64,000 bases of DNA from Afifella sp. IM 167 (GTDB taxonomy: Bacteria; Pseudomonadota; Alphaproteobacteria; Rhizobiales; Afifellaceae), in contig NZ_NSLC01000011.1 in NCBI RefSeq assembly GCF_020144925.1, positions 1 to 64,000 on the forward strand, in the 5' to 3' direction. The position numbers and the translations under genes were made by a program. The notes under the pieces were generated by a model. That model worked only from the letters and a program-made list of their open reading frames with translations. It ran no database searches and was not told where the DNA came from. This document shows, piece after piece, positions 19,527-28,225 of the stretch (positions are counted from its first letter, which is position 1; each line of letters opens with the position of its first letter).

Positions 19527-20513
19527 ATGGGCACAGCGCGGTTTCTCGTTGCCGCTTTCCTCGCCGCCCTGACCGTTGCGGGACTTGCCGGCTGCAAGCC
19601 CGCGGGCGAGGCGGAAGGCGAGCTCCTCCAGGGATATGTGGAGGGCGATTTCATCTACGCCGCGCCCGAGATCGCCGGCCGCATCGCTTCGATCGACGTG
19701 CACGAAGGCGAGCGGGTGAAGGCGGGCGATATCCTCTTCCGGCTGGAGACCAAGACCCTCCAGGCGCAGCTGGAGCAGGCGCAGGCCGAGCTTTCGGCCG
19801 CCAAGGCTGAGCTTGCCGATCGCCGCGAAGGCCAGCGCCCGCCAGAGCTTGCTGTCATTTCGGCGCAGATCGACAAGGCCGAGGCGACGCGCGTTCAGGC
19901 GGAGCGGGAATACCATCGCCAGGAGGAGCTCTTCGACCGGGGCGTCATCGCCGGGGCACGGCTCGACCAGGCGCGCGAAGCGCTGAGGGTCGCCGAGGCG
20001 CAGCTCGCCGAGGCGAACCGGCAGAAGGAAGTGGCGACGCTGCCGGCCCGCACGGCGCAGATCGAGGCGGCCGAGCGAAAGGTGGAGGCCGCCGGCGCAT
20101 CGTTGGATCAGGCGAGGACGCAGCTCGGCAAGGCCGTCGTGGCGGCACCGGAAGCCGGCCTCGTCGACGACGTCTACTACGAACCGGGCGAGGTGCTTTC
20201 GGCCGGGGCGCCGGCCCTTTCGCTGCTTCCGGACGCCAAGCGCAAGATCGTGTTCTTCATTCCCGAGCCGATGCTCGCCCGCTTCGCGCGCGACGACGAG
20301 GTCGCCGTGACCTGCGACAACTGCCCGGCGAACCTTTCGGCGCGCGTCACCCGGATCTCGGCCGAGGCGGAGTTCACCCCGCCCGTCATCTTTTCGCAGC
20401 AGCGGCGCGAAAAGCTCCTCTTTCGCGCCGAGGCGCGGCCTGCCGGCGAGGCGGCGGAGCTGCGCGTCGGCCAGCCCGTCGATATCAGGCTCAAGGGCCC
20501 GGGGGGCGTGTGA
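19527..20513 (+). CDS. HlyD-type membrane-fusion lipoprotein (YbhG-like)
   Basis: Periplasmic adaptor of 328 residues. The start MGTARFLVAAFLAALTVAGL is followed by AGC, giving a lipobox (LAGC), so it is predicted to be lipid-anchored rather than membrane-spanning. A split lipoyl/barrel-sandwich domain (APEIAGRIASIDVHEGERV and later VVAAPEAGLVDDVYYEPGEV) surrounds a long coiled coil (about residues 75-195, Ala/Glu/Gln-rich). It would connect the ABC permease to an outer-membrane channel. ATG 19527 lies 1 base after the cecR stop, so it is coupled. Its stop shares bases with the start of the ATPase gene. Confidence 0.85.
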   Translation: MGTARFLVAAFLAALTVAGLAGCKPAGEAEGELLQGYVEGDFIYAAPEIAGRIASIDVHEGERVKAGDILFRLETKTLQAQLEQAQAELSAAKAELADRREGQRPPELAVISAQIDKAEATRVQAEREYHRQEELFDRGVIAGARLDQAREALRVAEAQLAEANRQKEVATLPARTAQIEAAERKVEAAGASLDQARTQLGKAVVAAPEAGLVDDVYYEPGEVLSAGAPALSLLPDAKRKIVFFIPEPMLARFARDDEVAVTCDNCPANLSARVTRISAEAEFTPPVIFSQQRREKLLFRAEARPAGEAAELRVGQPVDIRLKGPGGV

Positions 20514-21442
20514 TGGCCGGGCAGGCTGCCGCGATCCGCGTGGAGAACCTCACCAAGCGCTTCGGCGGCAAGGCGGTGGTGAAGGACATCGACCTTGAGA
20601 TCGACCGCGGCGAGATCGTCGGCTTCCTCGGCCCGAACGGCTCCGGCAAGACGACGACGATCCGCATGATCTGCGGCCTCCTTCGCCCCGATGGCGGCGA
20701 GGGATCCTGCCTCGGCTACGACATCATCACCCAGGCCGAGGAGATCAAGCGGCGCGTCGGCTACATGACGCAGCGCTTCTCGCTCTACGAGGACCTCACC
20801 ATTGAGGAGAACCTCGTCTTCGTCGCCCGGCTCTACGGCATGAAGAGCGTGCACCAGGTGGCAGCACAGACGCTGAAGGACCTCGGCCTCCATTCCCGCC
20901 GTAAGCAGATCGCCGGCACGCTGTCGGGCGGCTGGAAGCAGCGGCTCGCGCTTGCCGCCTGCATCATGCACAAGCCCGATCTCCTCCTCCTCGACGAGCC
21001 AACGGCGGGGGTCGATCCGAAGGCGCGGCGCGAATTCTGGGACGAGATCCACGAGCTCGCCGAGAACGGCCTCACCGTCCTCGTCTCCACCCACTACATG
21101 GACGAGGCGGAGCGCTGTCACCGCATCGTCTACATCGCCTACGGCACCATCGTCGCCCGCGGCACGGTGGCGGAGATCGTCGAACAATCGAAGCTCTCCA
21201 CCTTCATCCTGACGGGCAAGGATGCGAGCCGGGCGGCCAAGGCGCTCACGGGCGCCAAGGGCGTGGAACAGGTCGCTCCATTCGGGGCGGAAGTGCATGT
21301 GGTCGGCTCCGACGCCGCCGCGCTGAAGGCGGCGGTGGAGGAGGCGGAAAGCAAATTCGACATCAACGTTCTGGGTGGCGAGACGACGCTGGAGGACGTA
21401 TTCATCCGCCTGATGAGCCAGGCCCAGGCACTGGAGGCCTAA
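20513..21442 (+). CDS. ABC exporter ATPase (YbhF-like, single domain)
   Basis: ATPase of 309 residues with Walker A (GPNGSGKTTTIRMICG), signature (LSGGWKQRLALAA), Walker B (LLLLDEPTAGVDP) and switch His (LVSTHYMDEAERC). The YMTQRFSLYEDLTIEENL stretch is typical of DrrA/YbhF-type exporters. Enterobacterial YbhF carries two such domains, while this protein carries one. The start may be ATG 20513 or the GTG one codon before; both overlap the adaptor gene's stop. It powers the single ABC-2 permease that follows. Confidence 0.88.
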   Translation: MAGQAAAIRVENLTKRFGGKAVVKDIDLEIDRGEIVGFLGPNGSGKTTTIRMICGLLRPDGGEGSCLGYDIITQAEEIKRRVGYMTQRFSLYEDLTIEENLVFVARLYGMKSVHQVAAQTLKDLGLHSRRKQIAGTLSGGWKQRLALAACIMHKPDLLLLDEPTAGVDPKARREFWDEIHELAENGLTVLVSTHYMDEAERCHRIVYIAYGTIVARGTVAEIVEQSKLSTFILTGKDASRAAKALTGAKGVEQVAPFGAEVHVVGSDAAALKAAVEEAESKFDINVLGGETTLEDVFIRLMSQAQALEA

Positions 21443-21443
21443 G

Positions 21444-22577
21444 ATGGGCTTCCTCTCGCTGTCGCGCATCAAGGCCGTCCTCCTCAAGGAGGTGATCCAG
21501 ATGCGCCGCGACCGGCTCACCTTCGCGATGATCCTCGCCATCCCCATCATCCAGCTCGTGCTCTTCGGCTACGCCATCAATACGGATCCGAAGAAGCTGC
21601 CGACCGGCATCCTCGTCCTCGACGGCGGACCCGTGGCACGCGCCGTCGTTGCCGGCATGGAAAGCTCCGGCTATTTCGCCATCGCGCCGCTTTTGTCGCG
21701 CGAGCAGGAGGCGAGGCTCGCCCTGGAGGAAGGCACGCTCTCCTTCGTCGTCACCATCCCGCCCGGCTTCGAGCGCGACCTGGTGCGCGGCAAGGATGCG
21801 CAGATCGTGCTGGAGGCGGACGCGACCGATCCCGCAGCCTCGGCGAACGCGGTCGCGGCCATGCCGGAGATCGTCAACCGCGCCATCGCCCATGCACTCA
21901 GCGGCCCGCTGGGTGCGAGGAAGACCAATAACCCGAAGGCCGAGGTCGTCATCCACCGGCTCTACAATCCGGAGGGCATCACCCAGTATAACATCGTGCC
22001 CGGGCTCCTCGGCACGATCCTGACCATGACCACCATCCTAATGACGGCGCTCGCCCTGACGCGCGAGATCGAGCGCGGGACGATGGAAAACCTCCTCGCC
22101 ATGCCGGTGAAGCCGGTCGAGATCATGATCGGCAAGATCGTGCCCTATATCGGCCTCGGCTTCCTTCAGGTCGGCATCATCATCGCCGCCGCCCTCCTGC
22201 TCTTCCATGTGCCGATGCAGGGAAGCTACGTGACGCTTGCCGTCGCCCTCCTCATCTTCATCGGCGCCAACGTCACGCTCGGCTACACCTTCTCCACGCT
22301 CGCCCGCACGCAGCTGCAGGCGATGCAGATGACCTTCTTCTTCTTCCTGCCCTCGATCCTTCTTTCCGGCTTCATGTTCCCGTTCCGCGGCATGCCGGAC
22401 TGGGCGCAGTTCATCGGCAACGCCCTGCCGCTGACGCATTTCCTGCGCGCCGTGCGCGGCATCATGCTGAAGGGAAGCGGCCTTACCTATATCTGGCCGA
22501 ATCTGTGGCCGATCCTCGTCTTCTTCGCCGTCATCTCAACGATCGCCCTCATCCGCTTCCGCCGCACGCTCGACTAG
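21444..22577 (+). CDS. ABC-2 type exporter permease (YbhS/YbhR-like)
   Basis: Inner-membrane protein of 377 residues with the ABC-2 layout: one N-terminal helix (FAMILAIPIIQLVLFGYAI), a periplasmic domain of about 140 residues, then five to six helices (NIVPGLLGTILTMTTILMTA onward). The motif LTREIERGTMENLLAMPVKP is diagnostic of the YhiH/YbhS permease group. Only one permease is present where enterobacteria have two (ybhS, ybhR), so a homodimer is likely. It starts 1 base after the ATPase stop and ends the operon. Confidence 0.88.
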   Translation: MGFLSLSRIKAVLLKEVIQMRRDRLTFAMILAIPIIQLVLFGYAINTDPKKLPTGILVLDGGPVARAVVAGMESSGYFAIAPLLSREQEARLALEEGTLSFVVTIPPGFERDLVRGKDAQIVLEADATDPAASANAVAAMPEIVNRAIAHALSGPLGARKTNNPKAEVVIHRLYNPEGITQYNIVPGLLGTILTMTTILMTALALTREIERGTMENLLAMPVKPVEIMIGKIVPYIGLGFLQVGIIIAAALLLFHVPMQGSYVTLAVALLIFIGANVTLGYTFSTLARTQLQAMQMTFFFFLPSILLSGFMFPFRGMPDWAQFIGNALPLTHFLRAVRGIMLKGSGLTYIWPNLWPILVFFAVISTIALIRFRRTLD

Positions 22578-22582
22578 GTTGG

Positions 22583-22630
22583 CCGGGAACCGAAGACGGC
22601 CCGCAGCGTGACCCTTCGGCCACGGTTCCC
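22583..22630. repeat. Long-arm inverted repeat after the exporter operon
   Basis: The 9-base arms CGGGAACCG (22583-22591) and CGGTTCCCG (22622-22630) are perfect and 30 bases apart. Outer TTGG/CCAA bases extend the pairing with small bulges. There is no T-run, so it is not a standard terminator. It could stabilise the 3' end of the operon mRNA. Confidence 0.45.
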
Positions 22631-22733
22631 GACCAAATGGCCCGACAAGGACAGGGGCGGTATGCCGCAGCGGCCGGGAGGCGTACTGTTTGCACCGTTG
22701 GATGGATTCCCGCGGTTCGGAGATATCTCTAAA

Positions 22734-23519
22734 GTGCGCGTTTTCTCGATGGCCCTCGCGGCGGGGCTGCTTGTTTCCCAGGCGGCGCTTGCACAGGAGT
22801 CGGCACCCGCCTACGGCGCGGGCGGCGAAGACTTCGTCATCGAGCTCGGTGGCGGCGCCTCCGTCACCCCGGCCTATGAGGGGGCGGACGACTACACCGT
22901 CCAGCCGAAGCCCTTCATCGCGCTGCACTACCTTTCGCTCCCCGTCCTCGGCAGTTTCGGCGGCGGCTCCGATCAGGGGCTTTCGGTCGGACCTTCCTTC
23001 CGCGTGGTTCCCGAGCGCGACGACAACGACCACAAGGCGCTGACCGGCCTCGGCGACGTCGATACGGCGATCGAGCTCGGCGGCAAGGTCGGCTATCGCC
23101 GCGGTTCGCTGGAGGCCTTCCTGGCTGTGCGCCGCGGCGTCACCGGCCATGACGGCTTCGTCGGCGAGGGTGGCGCCAACGTGATCGCAAATCCGCTGGA
23201 GCGGCTTGAGGTCAAGGCCGGACCGCGCTTCAGCTTCGCCGATTCCGAATACATGCAGACCTATCTCGGCGTCACGCCGGCGCAATCTGCCGCCTCGGGC
23301 CTTCCCGCCTTCAACCCGGACGGTGGCATCAAGGGCCTCGGCCTCGGCGCGGAGAGCCGCTACCAGCTTTCCGGCAACTGGACGCTGGTCGGCGAGGCGA
23401 GCTACGAACGCCTGGTGGGCGACGCCGCCAATTCGCCCATCGCCCAGGTGGGTTCGAAGAACCAGTTCTCCGCCGCGCTCGGCCTTACCTACAAGTTCGG
23501 CCTGGATCTCTTCGACTGA
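22734..23519 (+). CDS. MipA/OmpV family outer-membrane protein
   Basis: A beta-barrel protein of about 261 residues with a signal peptide (FSMALAAGLLVSQAALAQES) and alternating strands. The FVIELGGGASVTPAYEGADD start of the mature protein and the C-terminal AALGLTYKFGLDLFD are characteristic of MipA/OmpV proteins. Roles proposed in the family include murein-synthesis scaffolding and porin-like transport; neither can be shown here. I favour GTG 22734 with GGAG upstream, giving a normal signal peptide; ATG 22749 is possible. A further upstream ATG would add an Arg/Pro-rich extension and is unlikely. Confidence 0.78.
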   Translation: MRVFSMALAAGLLVSQAALAQESAPAYGAGGEDFVIELGGGASVTPAYEGADDYTVQPKPFIALHYLSLPVLGSFGGGSDQGLSVGPSFRVVPERDDNDHKALTGLGDVDTAIELGGKVGYRRGSLEAFLAVRRGVTGHDGFVGEGGANVIANPLERLEVKAGPRFSFADSEYMQTYLGVTPAQSAASGLPAFNPDGGIKGLGLGAESRYQLSGNWTLVGEASYERLVGDAANSPIAQVGSKNQFSAALGLTYKFGLDLFD

Positions 23520-23648
23520 TCCTTGCGAGCCTCACCGGGACCGATCCCGGGCTTTTCCACGCGCATTTCCGCCGTTTCCGGCCCTTTCAACCAATCACGG
23601 GCTTTCGCCTTCGGCCGTGAAATGGGATATGAAGGGCCGAGGCCCTTC

Positions 23649-25064
23649 ATGAGCGAATCTCCCCTGCGCGACGCGCCGGAACCCCAGTCCGAAATCAGTG
23701 CCAGCCGCGGCGTCGCGAACGCCGAGGAAGGTCGCCGATGGTGCCGCGAGCGCGCCATCGAGGACATCGAATGCATCGTGCCCGACCAGGCGGGCGTGGC
23801 GCGCGGCAAGTTGATGCCGACGGAGAAATTCTTCGCCGACAAGCCGATGACGCTGCCGGCGGCGATCTTCACCCAGACCATCACCGGCGACTATCCGGAG
23901 CGCGACGAGGAGGAATATTCCGAATCGATCACCGACGGCGACCTCGTCTTCCGGCCGGATTTTTCCACACTCGCCGTGGTGCCCTGGGCGTCGGATCCGA
24001 CGGCGCATGTGCTGCACAACGCCTTCCACCGCGACGGGCGGCCGGTGGAGGTTGCCCCGCGCCGGGTGCTGCAGCGCGTCGTGCAGCTCTATGCCGATGC
24101 CGGGCTGAAGCCCGTCGTGGCCCCGGAGCTGGAATTCTACCTCGTCAAGCCGAACCTCGACCCGGACTATCCGCTGGAACCGCCGGTCGGGCGCTCCGGA
24201 CGCACCGAGCGCGCTCGCCAGGCCTATTCCATCTCGGCGGTGAACGAGTTCGAGGCCCTCTTCGACGACATCTACGAATTCTCCGAGGCGCAGGGGCTGG
24301 AGATCGACACGCTCGCCCATGAGGCGGGCACGGCTCAGATGGAGATCAACCTCAGGCACGGCGACCCGATCGAGCTTGCCGACCAGGTGTTCCTGTTCAA
24401 GCGCACCATCCGCGAGGCGGCGCTGCGCCACGAAATGTACGCCACCTTCATGGCCAAGCCGATCGCCGACGAACCGGGCTCGGCCATGCATATCCACCAC
24501 TCGGTGGTGAACGCCGAGACCGGGGAGAACATCTTCTCCGATCCGGAGGGCGGGGCGAGCCGGGAGTTCCTCTACTATATCGCCGGCCTGCAGACCTACA
24601 TCCCGCGGGCGATGGCGATGATGGCACCCTTCGTCAATTCCTACCGGCGCATCACGCCGCACACCTCCGCCCCGATCAACATGCGCTGGGGCTACGACAA
24701 CCGCACGGTCGGCCTTCGCGTGCCTTTGTCGGACGCCGTATCGCGCCGGGTGGAGAACCGCGTTCCGTCCTCGGACGCCAACCCCTATCTCGCCATCGCC
24801 GCCTCGCTCGCCTGCGGCTATCTCGGCCTCGTCAACAAGCTGGAGCCGGACGCGCCGGCGGAAGGCACCGGCTATTCGGCGCCCTTCACCCTGCCGCGTT
24901 CCATCCTCGACGCCTGCCGGCTCCTGGAAAACACGCCTGAGCTGGTCGACATCTTCGGCAAGCCCTTCGTGCGCATCTACCGCAGCATCAAGGAGACCGA
25001 GTACGAGACCTTCATGGGCGTCATCTCCCCCTGGGAGCGCGAGTATCTCCTTCTGAGCGTCTGA
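23649..25064 (+). CDS. puuA: Glutamine synthetase-like gamma-glutamylpolyamine synthetase (PuuA type)
   Basis: Ligates glutamate to putrescine or a related amine using ATP, the entry step of the gamma-glutamylated putrescine pathway. At 471 residues it equals the usual PuuA length. Seen: the N-terminal beta-grasp region (IECIVPDQAGVARGKLMPTE), the catalytic core with LEFYLVKP, HEAGTAQMEINLRHGDP and the HIHHSV metal/ATP motif, and the SSDANPYLAIAASLACG end. ATG 23649 gives the PuuA-like start, while an ATG at 23622 is in frame. The oxidase gene puuB follows 32 bases later. The role with polyamines is supported by the potFGHI operon; other GS-like ligases for ethanolamine or isopropylamine cannot be excluded. 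Confidence 0.82.
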   Translation: MSESPLRDAPEPQSEISASRGVANAEEGRRWCRERAIEDIECIVPDQAGVARGKLMPTEKFFADKPMTLPAAIFTQTITGDYPERDEEEYSESITDGDLVFRPDFSTLAVVPWASDPTAHVLHNAFHRDGRPVEVAPRRVLQRVVQLYADAGLKPVVAPELEFYLVKPNLDPDYPLEPPVGRSGRTERARQAYSISAVNEFEALFDDIYEFSEAQGLEIDTLAHEAGTAQMEINLRHGDPIELADQVFLFKRTIREAALRHEMYATFMAKPIADEPGSAMHIHHSVVNAETGENIFSDPEGGASREFLYYIAGLQTYIPRAMAMMAPFVNSYRRITPHTSAPINMRWGYDNRTVGLRVPLSDAVSRRVENRVPSSDANPYLAIAASLACGYLGLVNKLEPDAPAEGTGYSAPFTLPRSILDACRLLENTPELVDIFGKPFVRIYRSIKETEYETFMGVISPWEREYLLLSV

Positions 25065-25096
25065 TCCTTCTTCACGAGCGATAATCCGGGTCTTCC

Positions 25097-26368
25097 GTGC
25101 TGCGGCCCTTCCCCCCTTCCTGGTACCATGTCGAAGCCGGCGAGATCGCGCCTCGGCCGAGGCTGCAGGGCGAGACGAAAGCCGATATCTGCATCGTCGG
25201 CGGCGGCTTTACCGGGCTTTCGGCCGCGCTGACGCTGGCGGAGGCCGGGGCGAGCGTCGTCGTCCTGGAAGCCGACCGGATCGGCTATGGCGCATCGGGC
25301 CGCAACGGCGGCCAGATCCATTCCGGCCAGCGGCGCGACGTGCTGTGGCTGGAAAAGCATTACGGCTTTGCGCGCGCCAAGGCCCTGTGGGATGTCGGCG
25401 AGCGGGCGAAGGCGCTGGTGCGCCGGCTCGCCGCCCGCTTCGGCCAGCCGGTCGCGGACGGGCTGGTGGAGACCTTCCACCGCGAGGCCGATTCCCACGA
25501 GAACGAACATTTCGTCGAGGCGCTGACGAGCCGCTACGGCTATTCCGACGTCGCCGTCCTCTCCCGCGATGCGGTCGCGGCGGCGGTCGGCTCGACCTCT
25601 TATGTCGGGGGCCTGCGCGACGGCGGCGCCGGCCATCTCGACCCTTACCGCTTCGCGCTCGGCATGGCAAAGGCGGCCGAGGCCGCGGGGGCGCGGGTCT
25701 TCGAGGAGAGCCCCGCCCTCTCCTACGGCCGGAACGGTGGTTTTGCGGTCCGCACGCAAGCGGGCAGCGTCACCGCGGACCGGCTGATCCTCGCCACCAA
25801 CGGGCGCTCCGGCCCGCTGGAAAAGCTGACGCGCCGGCGCACCCTCGGCATCAATTCCTTCATGGTGGCGACGGAGCCGCTGGGCAACCTCGCCCAAACC
25901 GTTCTGCCTGGCGGCGAATGCGCCTCCGACAGCTATTTCGTCGTCTGCTACTGGCGCAAGACGCCGGACGGACGGCTCCTCTTCGGCGGCGGGGAATCGA
26001 ATGCCGGTGCCATTCCCGGCAGCATCGCCGATTTCGTCCGACCGCACCTGACGCGCGTCTATCCGCAGCTGAAGAATGTCGGCATCGCGCATGGATGGGG
26101 CGGCGTCGTCTCCATCACGCCGGAGCGCGTGCCCTTCATCCGCAGCCTCGGCGACGGGGTTTCGGCGGCGGCCGGCTTTTCCGGCCAGGGCGTGGCTCTC
26201 GCCCCCTATATCGGCCACCTGCTCGCCGAGGAAGCGCTGGGTCGCGCGCCCGACGACCTCAAGCTCTACGCCGATCTGAGGATCAGTCAGGTGCCTGACA
26301 TTACCTGGATTCGCCGCGGCCTGGTGCGCCTTGCCCTCCTGCGCGGACGGATCGCGGACCGGTTCTGA
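25097..26368 (+). CDS. puuB: FAD-dependent gamma-glutamylputrescine oxidase-like protein (PuuB/OrdL)
   Basis: A DAO-type flavoprotein of 423 residues predicted to oxidise the gamma-glutamyl amine made by PuuA to the aldehyde. The N-terminal Rossmann motif ICIVGGGFTGLSAALTLAEAG and the SGRNGGQIHSGQR flavin-contact motif are clear. The C-terminal FAD motif GFSGQGVALAPYIG is also present. The start is GTG 25097. It follows puuA in the same operon. The start sequence PSWYHVEAGE is typical of PuuB relatives. Confidence 0.85.
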   Translation: MLRPFPPSWYHVEAGEIAPRPRLQGETKADICIVGGGFTGLSAALTLAEAGASVVVLEADRIGYGASGRNGGQIHSGQRRDVLWLEKHYGFARAKALWDVGERAKALVRRLAARFGQPVADGLVETFHREADSHENEHFVEALTSRYGYSDVAVLSRDAVAAAVGSTSYVGGLRDGGAGHLDPYRFALGMAKAAEAAGARVFEESPALSYGRNGGFAVRTQAGSVTADRLILATNGRSGPLEKLTRRRTLGINSFMVATEPLGNLAQTVLPGGECASDSYFVVCYWRKTPDGRLLFGGGESNAGAIPGSIADFVRPHLTRVYPQLKNVGIAHGWGGVVSITPERVPFIRSLGDGVSAAAGFSGQGVALAPYIGHLLAEEALGRAPDDLKLYADLRISQVPDITWIRRGLVRLALLRGRIADRF

Positions 26369-26444
26369 GGTCGCTCCCCGGCGACAGGCGGTTCCGCCAA
26401 AAGGAAGCGCGGAACGCCCGCTGCGCCACAAGCGTTCATTCACC

Positions 26445-26921
26445 ATGAGCAGAACAGCGAGCCCAGAGTTCACGGCCGGCCATGCCGGCGCCTCACGCAG
26501 CAGCGCCGCAGCAGACCCGGCCGAGATCTCGCGGGGGCTGAAAGAGCTTCAGACCATTGCGCGCCTCATGGACGCCCGCTTCGGCGTGCCCGGCTTCCGG
26601 TTCGGCCTCGATTCCGTCATCGGCCTCGTCCCCGGCATCGGCGATGCGGCCGGCGGGCTGATCTCCGCCTATCTCATCTACCGGGCGCACCAGCTCGGCG
26701 CGGACAACCACATCAAGGCGAAGATGGTGAAGAATGCCGGCTTCGACTTCGCCCTCGGCCTCGTCCCCGTGGTCGGCGATATCGGCGACGTCTTCTTCAA
26801 GGCCAATACCCGCAATGTGCGGCTTTTGACCGAGCATCTCCGGGAAAAGCACGGGGCCGGCATGATCGACATCACGCCCCCCAAGGGTTCCGGCAAGAGG
26901 GGCCGTCAGGGCCGCCGGTAG
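26445..26921 (+). CDS. DUF4112 domain protein
   Basis: A 158-residue protein carrying the DUF4112 pattern: LDSVIGLVPGIGDAAGGLIS and, about 45 residues later, DFALGLVPVVGDIGDVFFKA, both hydrophobic with central Gly-Asp. Two re-entrant or membrane-associated helices are likely. Its function is unknown in the family. I use ATG 26445; upstream in-frame codons lie in the puuB tail. Its 3' end overlaps the convergent guaD end by 16 bases. Confidence 0.8.
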   Translation: MSRTASPEFTAGHAGASRSSAAADPAEISRGLKELQTIARLMDARFGVPGFRFGLDSVIGLVPGIGDAAGGLISAYLIYRAHQLGADNHIKAKMVKNAGFDFALGLVPVVGDIGDVFFKANTRNVRLLTEHLREKHGAGMIDITPPKGSGKRGRQGRR

Positions 26922-28225
26922 GCCTCCGCGCCCATCAGGCAGGTCGCCGCGACCGACCGGTCGTCGCCCATCATCATCAGGACGAAAAGCTCCTCGAAGA
27001 GCGTTTCCACCCTCTCCATACGCTGCGCCATGGCGGGCGTCGCCCGATTGTCGAGGACGACGAGGTCCGCCTCCACGCGCGGCCGAAAGGTGCCGATGCG
27101 GCCTTCAAGGCCGAGCGCCTCGGCGTTGCCGAGCGTCAGCATGTGGAAGGCCTCGAAGGGCGTGAGGCGCTCATCCTTCAGCGCCAGCACCTTGTAGAAG
27201 GCGGCCGCCGTCTGAAGCATGGAATAGGAAGTGCCGCCGCCGATATCGGTGGCAAGGCCGACCCGGACCGGGGGTTCGCTCCGCCGCATGGCGACGAGAT
27301 CGAAGAGCCCGGAGCCCAGGAAAAGGTTGGAAGTCGGGCAGGCAATCGCCGCCGCCCCCGCCTCGCCGAGCGCCTGCCGCTCGCGCGGCGAAAGATGGAT
27401 GCAATGGCCGAAGAGCGCCTTCTTCCGTACCAGGCCGTAGCGCTCGTAGACCGCCGTGTAATCCTCGCTCCAGGGAAAGTCGCGCGCGACCGTTTCGATC
27501 TCTTCCTGGTTTTCCGACAGATGCGTCTGGATGTGCATGCCCGGATATTCGGCGGCGAGCGCGCCGGCAGCTTCGAGCTGCGCCTCGGACGAGGTGACGG
27601 CAAAGCGCGGCGTGATCGCATAGGAAAGCCGGCCCCTTTCGTGCCAGCGCGCAATCAGCGCCTTCGTCTCGTCGTAGCCCTTCTGCGGCGTATCGAGGAG
27701 CGCTGCCGGCGCGGCGCGGTCCATCATCACCTTGCCGGCGACGAGGCGCATGCCCCGCGCCTCGCCTTGCGAAAAAAGCGCCTCGGCGGAGGCCGGATGC
27801 ACCGAGCAGTAGACCGCCGCGCTGGTCGTGCCGGAGCGCAGGAGCTCGTCGAGAAGGAAGCGCGAGGCGGCCGCCGCGACGCCCGCATCGGCGTAGCGCT
27901 GCTCCTCCACGAAGGTGTATTTCTCCAGCCATTCGAGGAGATGGGCGCCGTAGGAGGCGATCACCTGCGTCTGCGGCATGTGCAGATGCGGGTCGATGAA
28001 GCCCGGCATGACGAGATACGGGCGATAATCGGCGATCCGCGCGCCGGCCGGCAGGGCCTTGAGGAGCGCGCCAGCCTCACCGACGCTTTCGATCCGCCCA
28101 TCCCTCAGGACGAGAAGCCCGTCCTCGACATAGCGGACAGCCTCGCCCTCCCCTGCCAGAACCGGATCGGCCTCGAACCAGAGGAGGCGTCCGCGGATCG
28201 CATCGAAACGGGCAGACCCGATCAT
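26906..28225 (-). CDS. guaD: Guanine deaminase
   Basis: Amidohydrolase of 439 residues converting guanine to xanthine. Zinc-site motifs in order are PGFIDPHLHMPQ (HxH), the HIQTHLSENQEE histidine, FGHCIHLS and LATDIGGGTSYSM with the metal aspartate. The N-terminal and C-terminal beta-sandwich parts (VLRDGRIESVGEAG and ADLVVLDNRATP) are normal. ATG 28225 overlaps the puuD stop as TGATG, so translation is coupled; a GTG one codon upstream is possible. It is the last gene of the leftward purine operon and feeds xanthine to the XdhABC enzyme. Confidence 0.92.
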   Translation of the reverse strand: MIGSARFDAIRGRLLWFEADPVLAGEGEAVRYVEDGLLVLRDGRIESVGEAGALLKALPAGARIADYRPYLVMPGFIDPHLHMPQTQVIASYGAHLLEWLEKYTFVEEQRYADAGVAAAASRFLLDELLRSGTTSAAVYCSVHPASAEALFSQGEARGMRLVAGKVMMDRAAPAALLDTPQKGYDETKALIARWHERGRLSYAITPRFAVTSSEAQLEAAGALAAEYPGMHIQTHLSENQEEIETVARDFPWSEDYTAVYERYGLVRKKALFGHCIHLSPRERQALGEAGAAAIACPTSNLFLGSGLFDLVAMRRSEPPVRVGLATDIGGGTSYSMLQTAAAFYKVLALKDERLTPFEAFHMLTLGNAEALGLEGRIGTFRPRVEADLVVLDNRATPAMAQRMERVETLFEELFVLMMMGDDRSVAATCLMGAEAYRRP

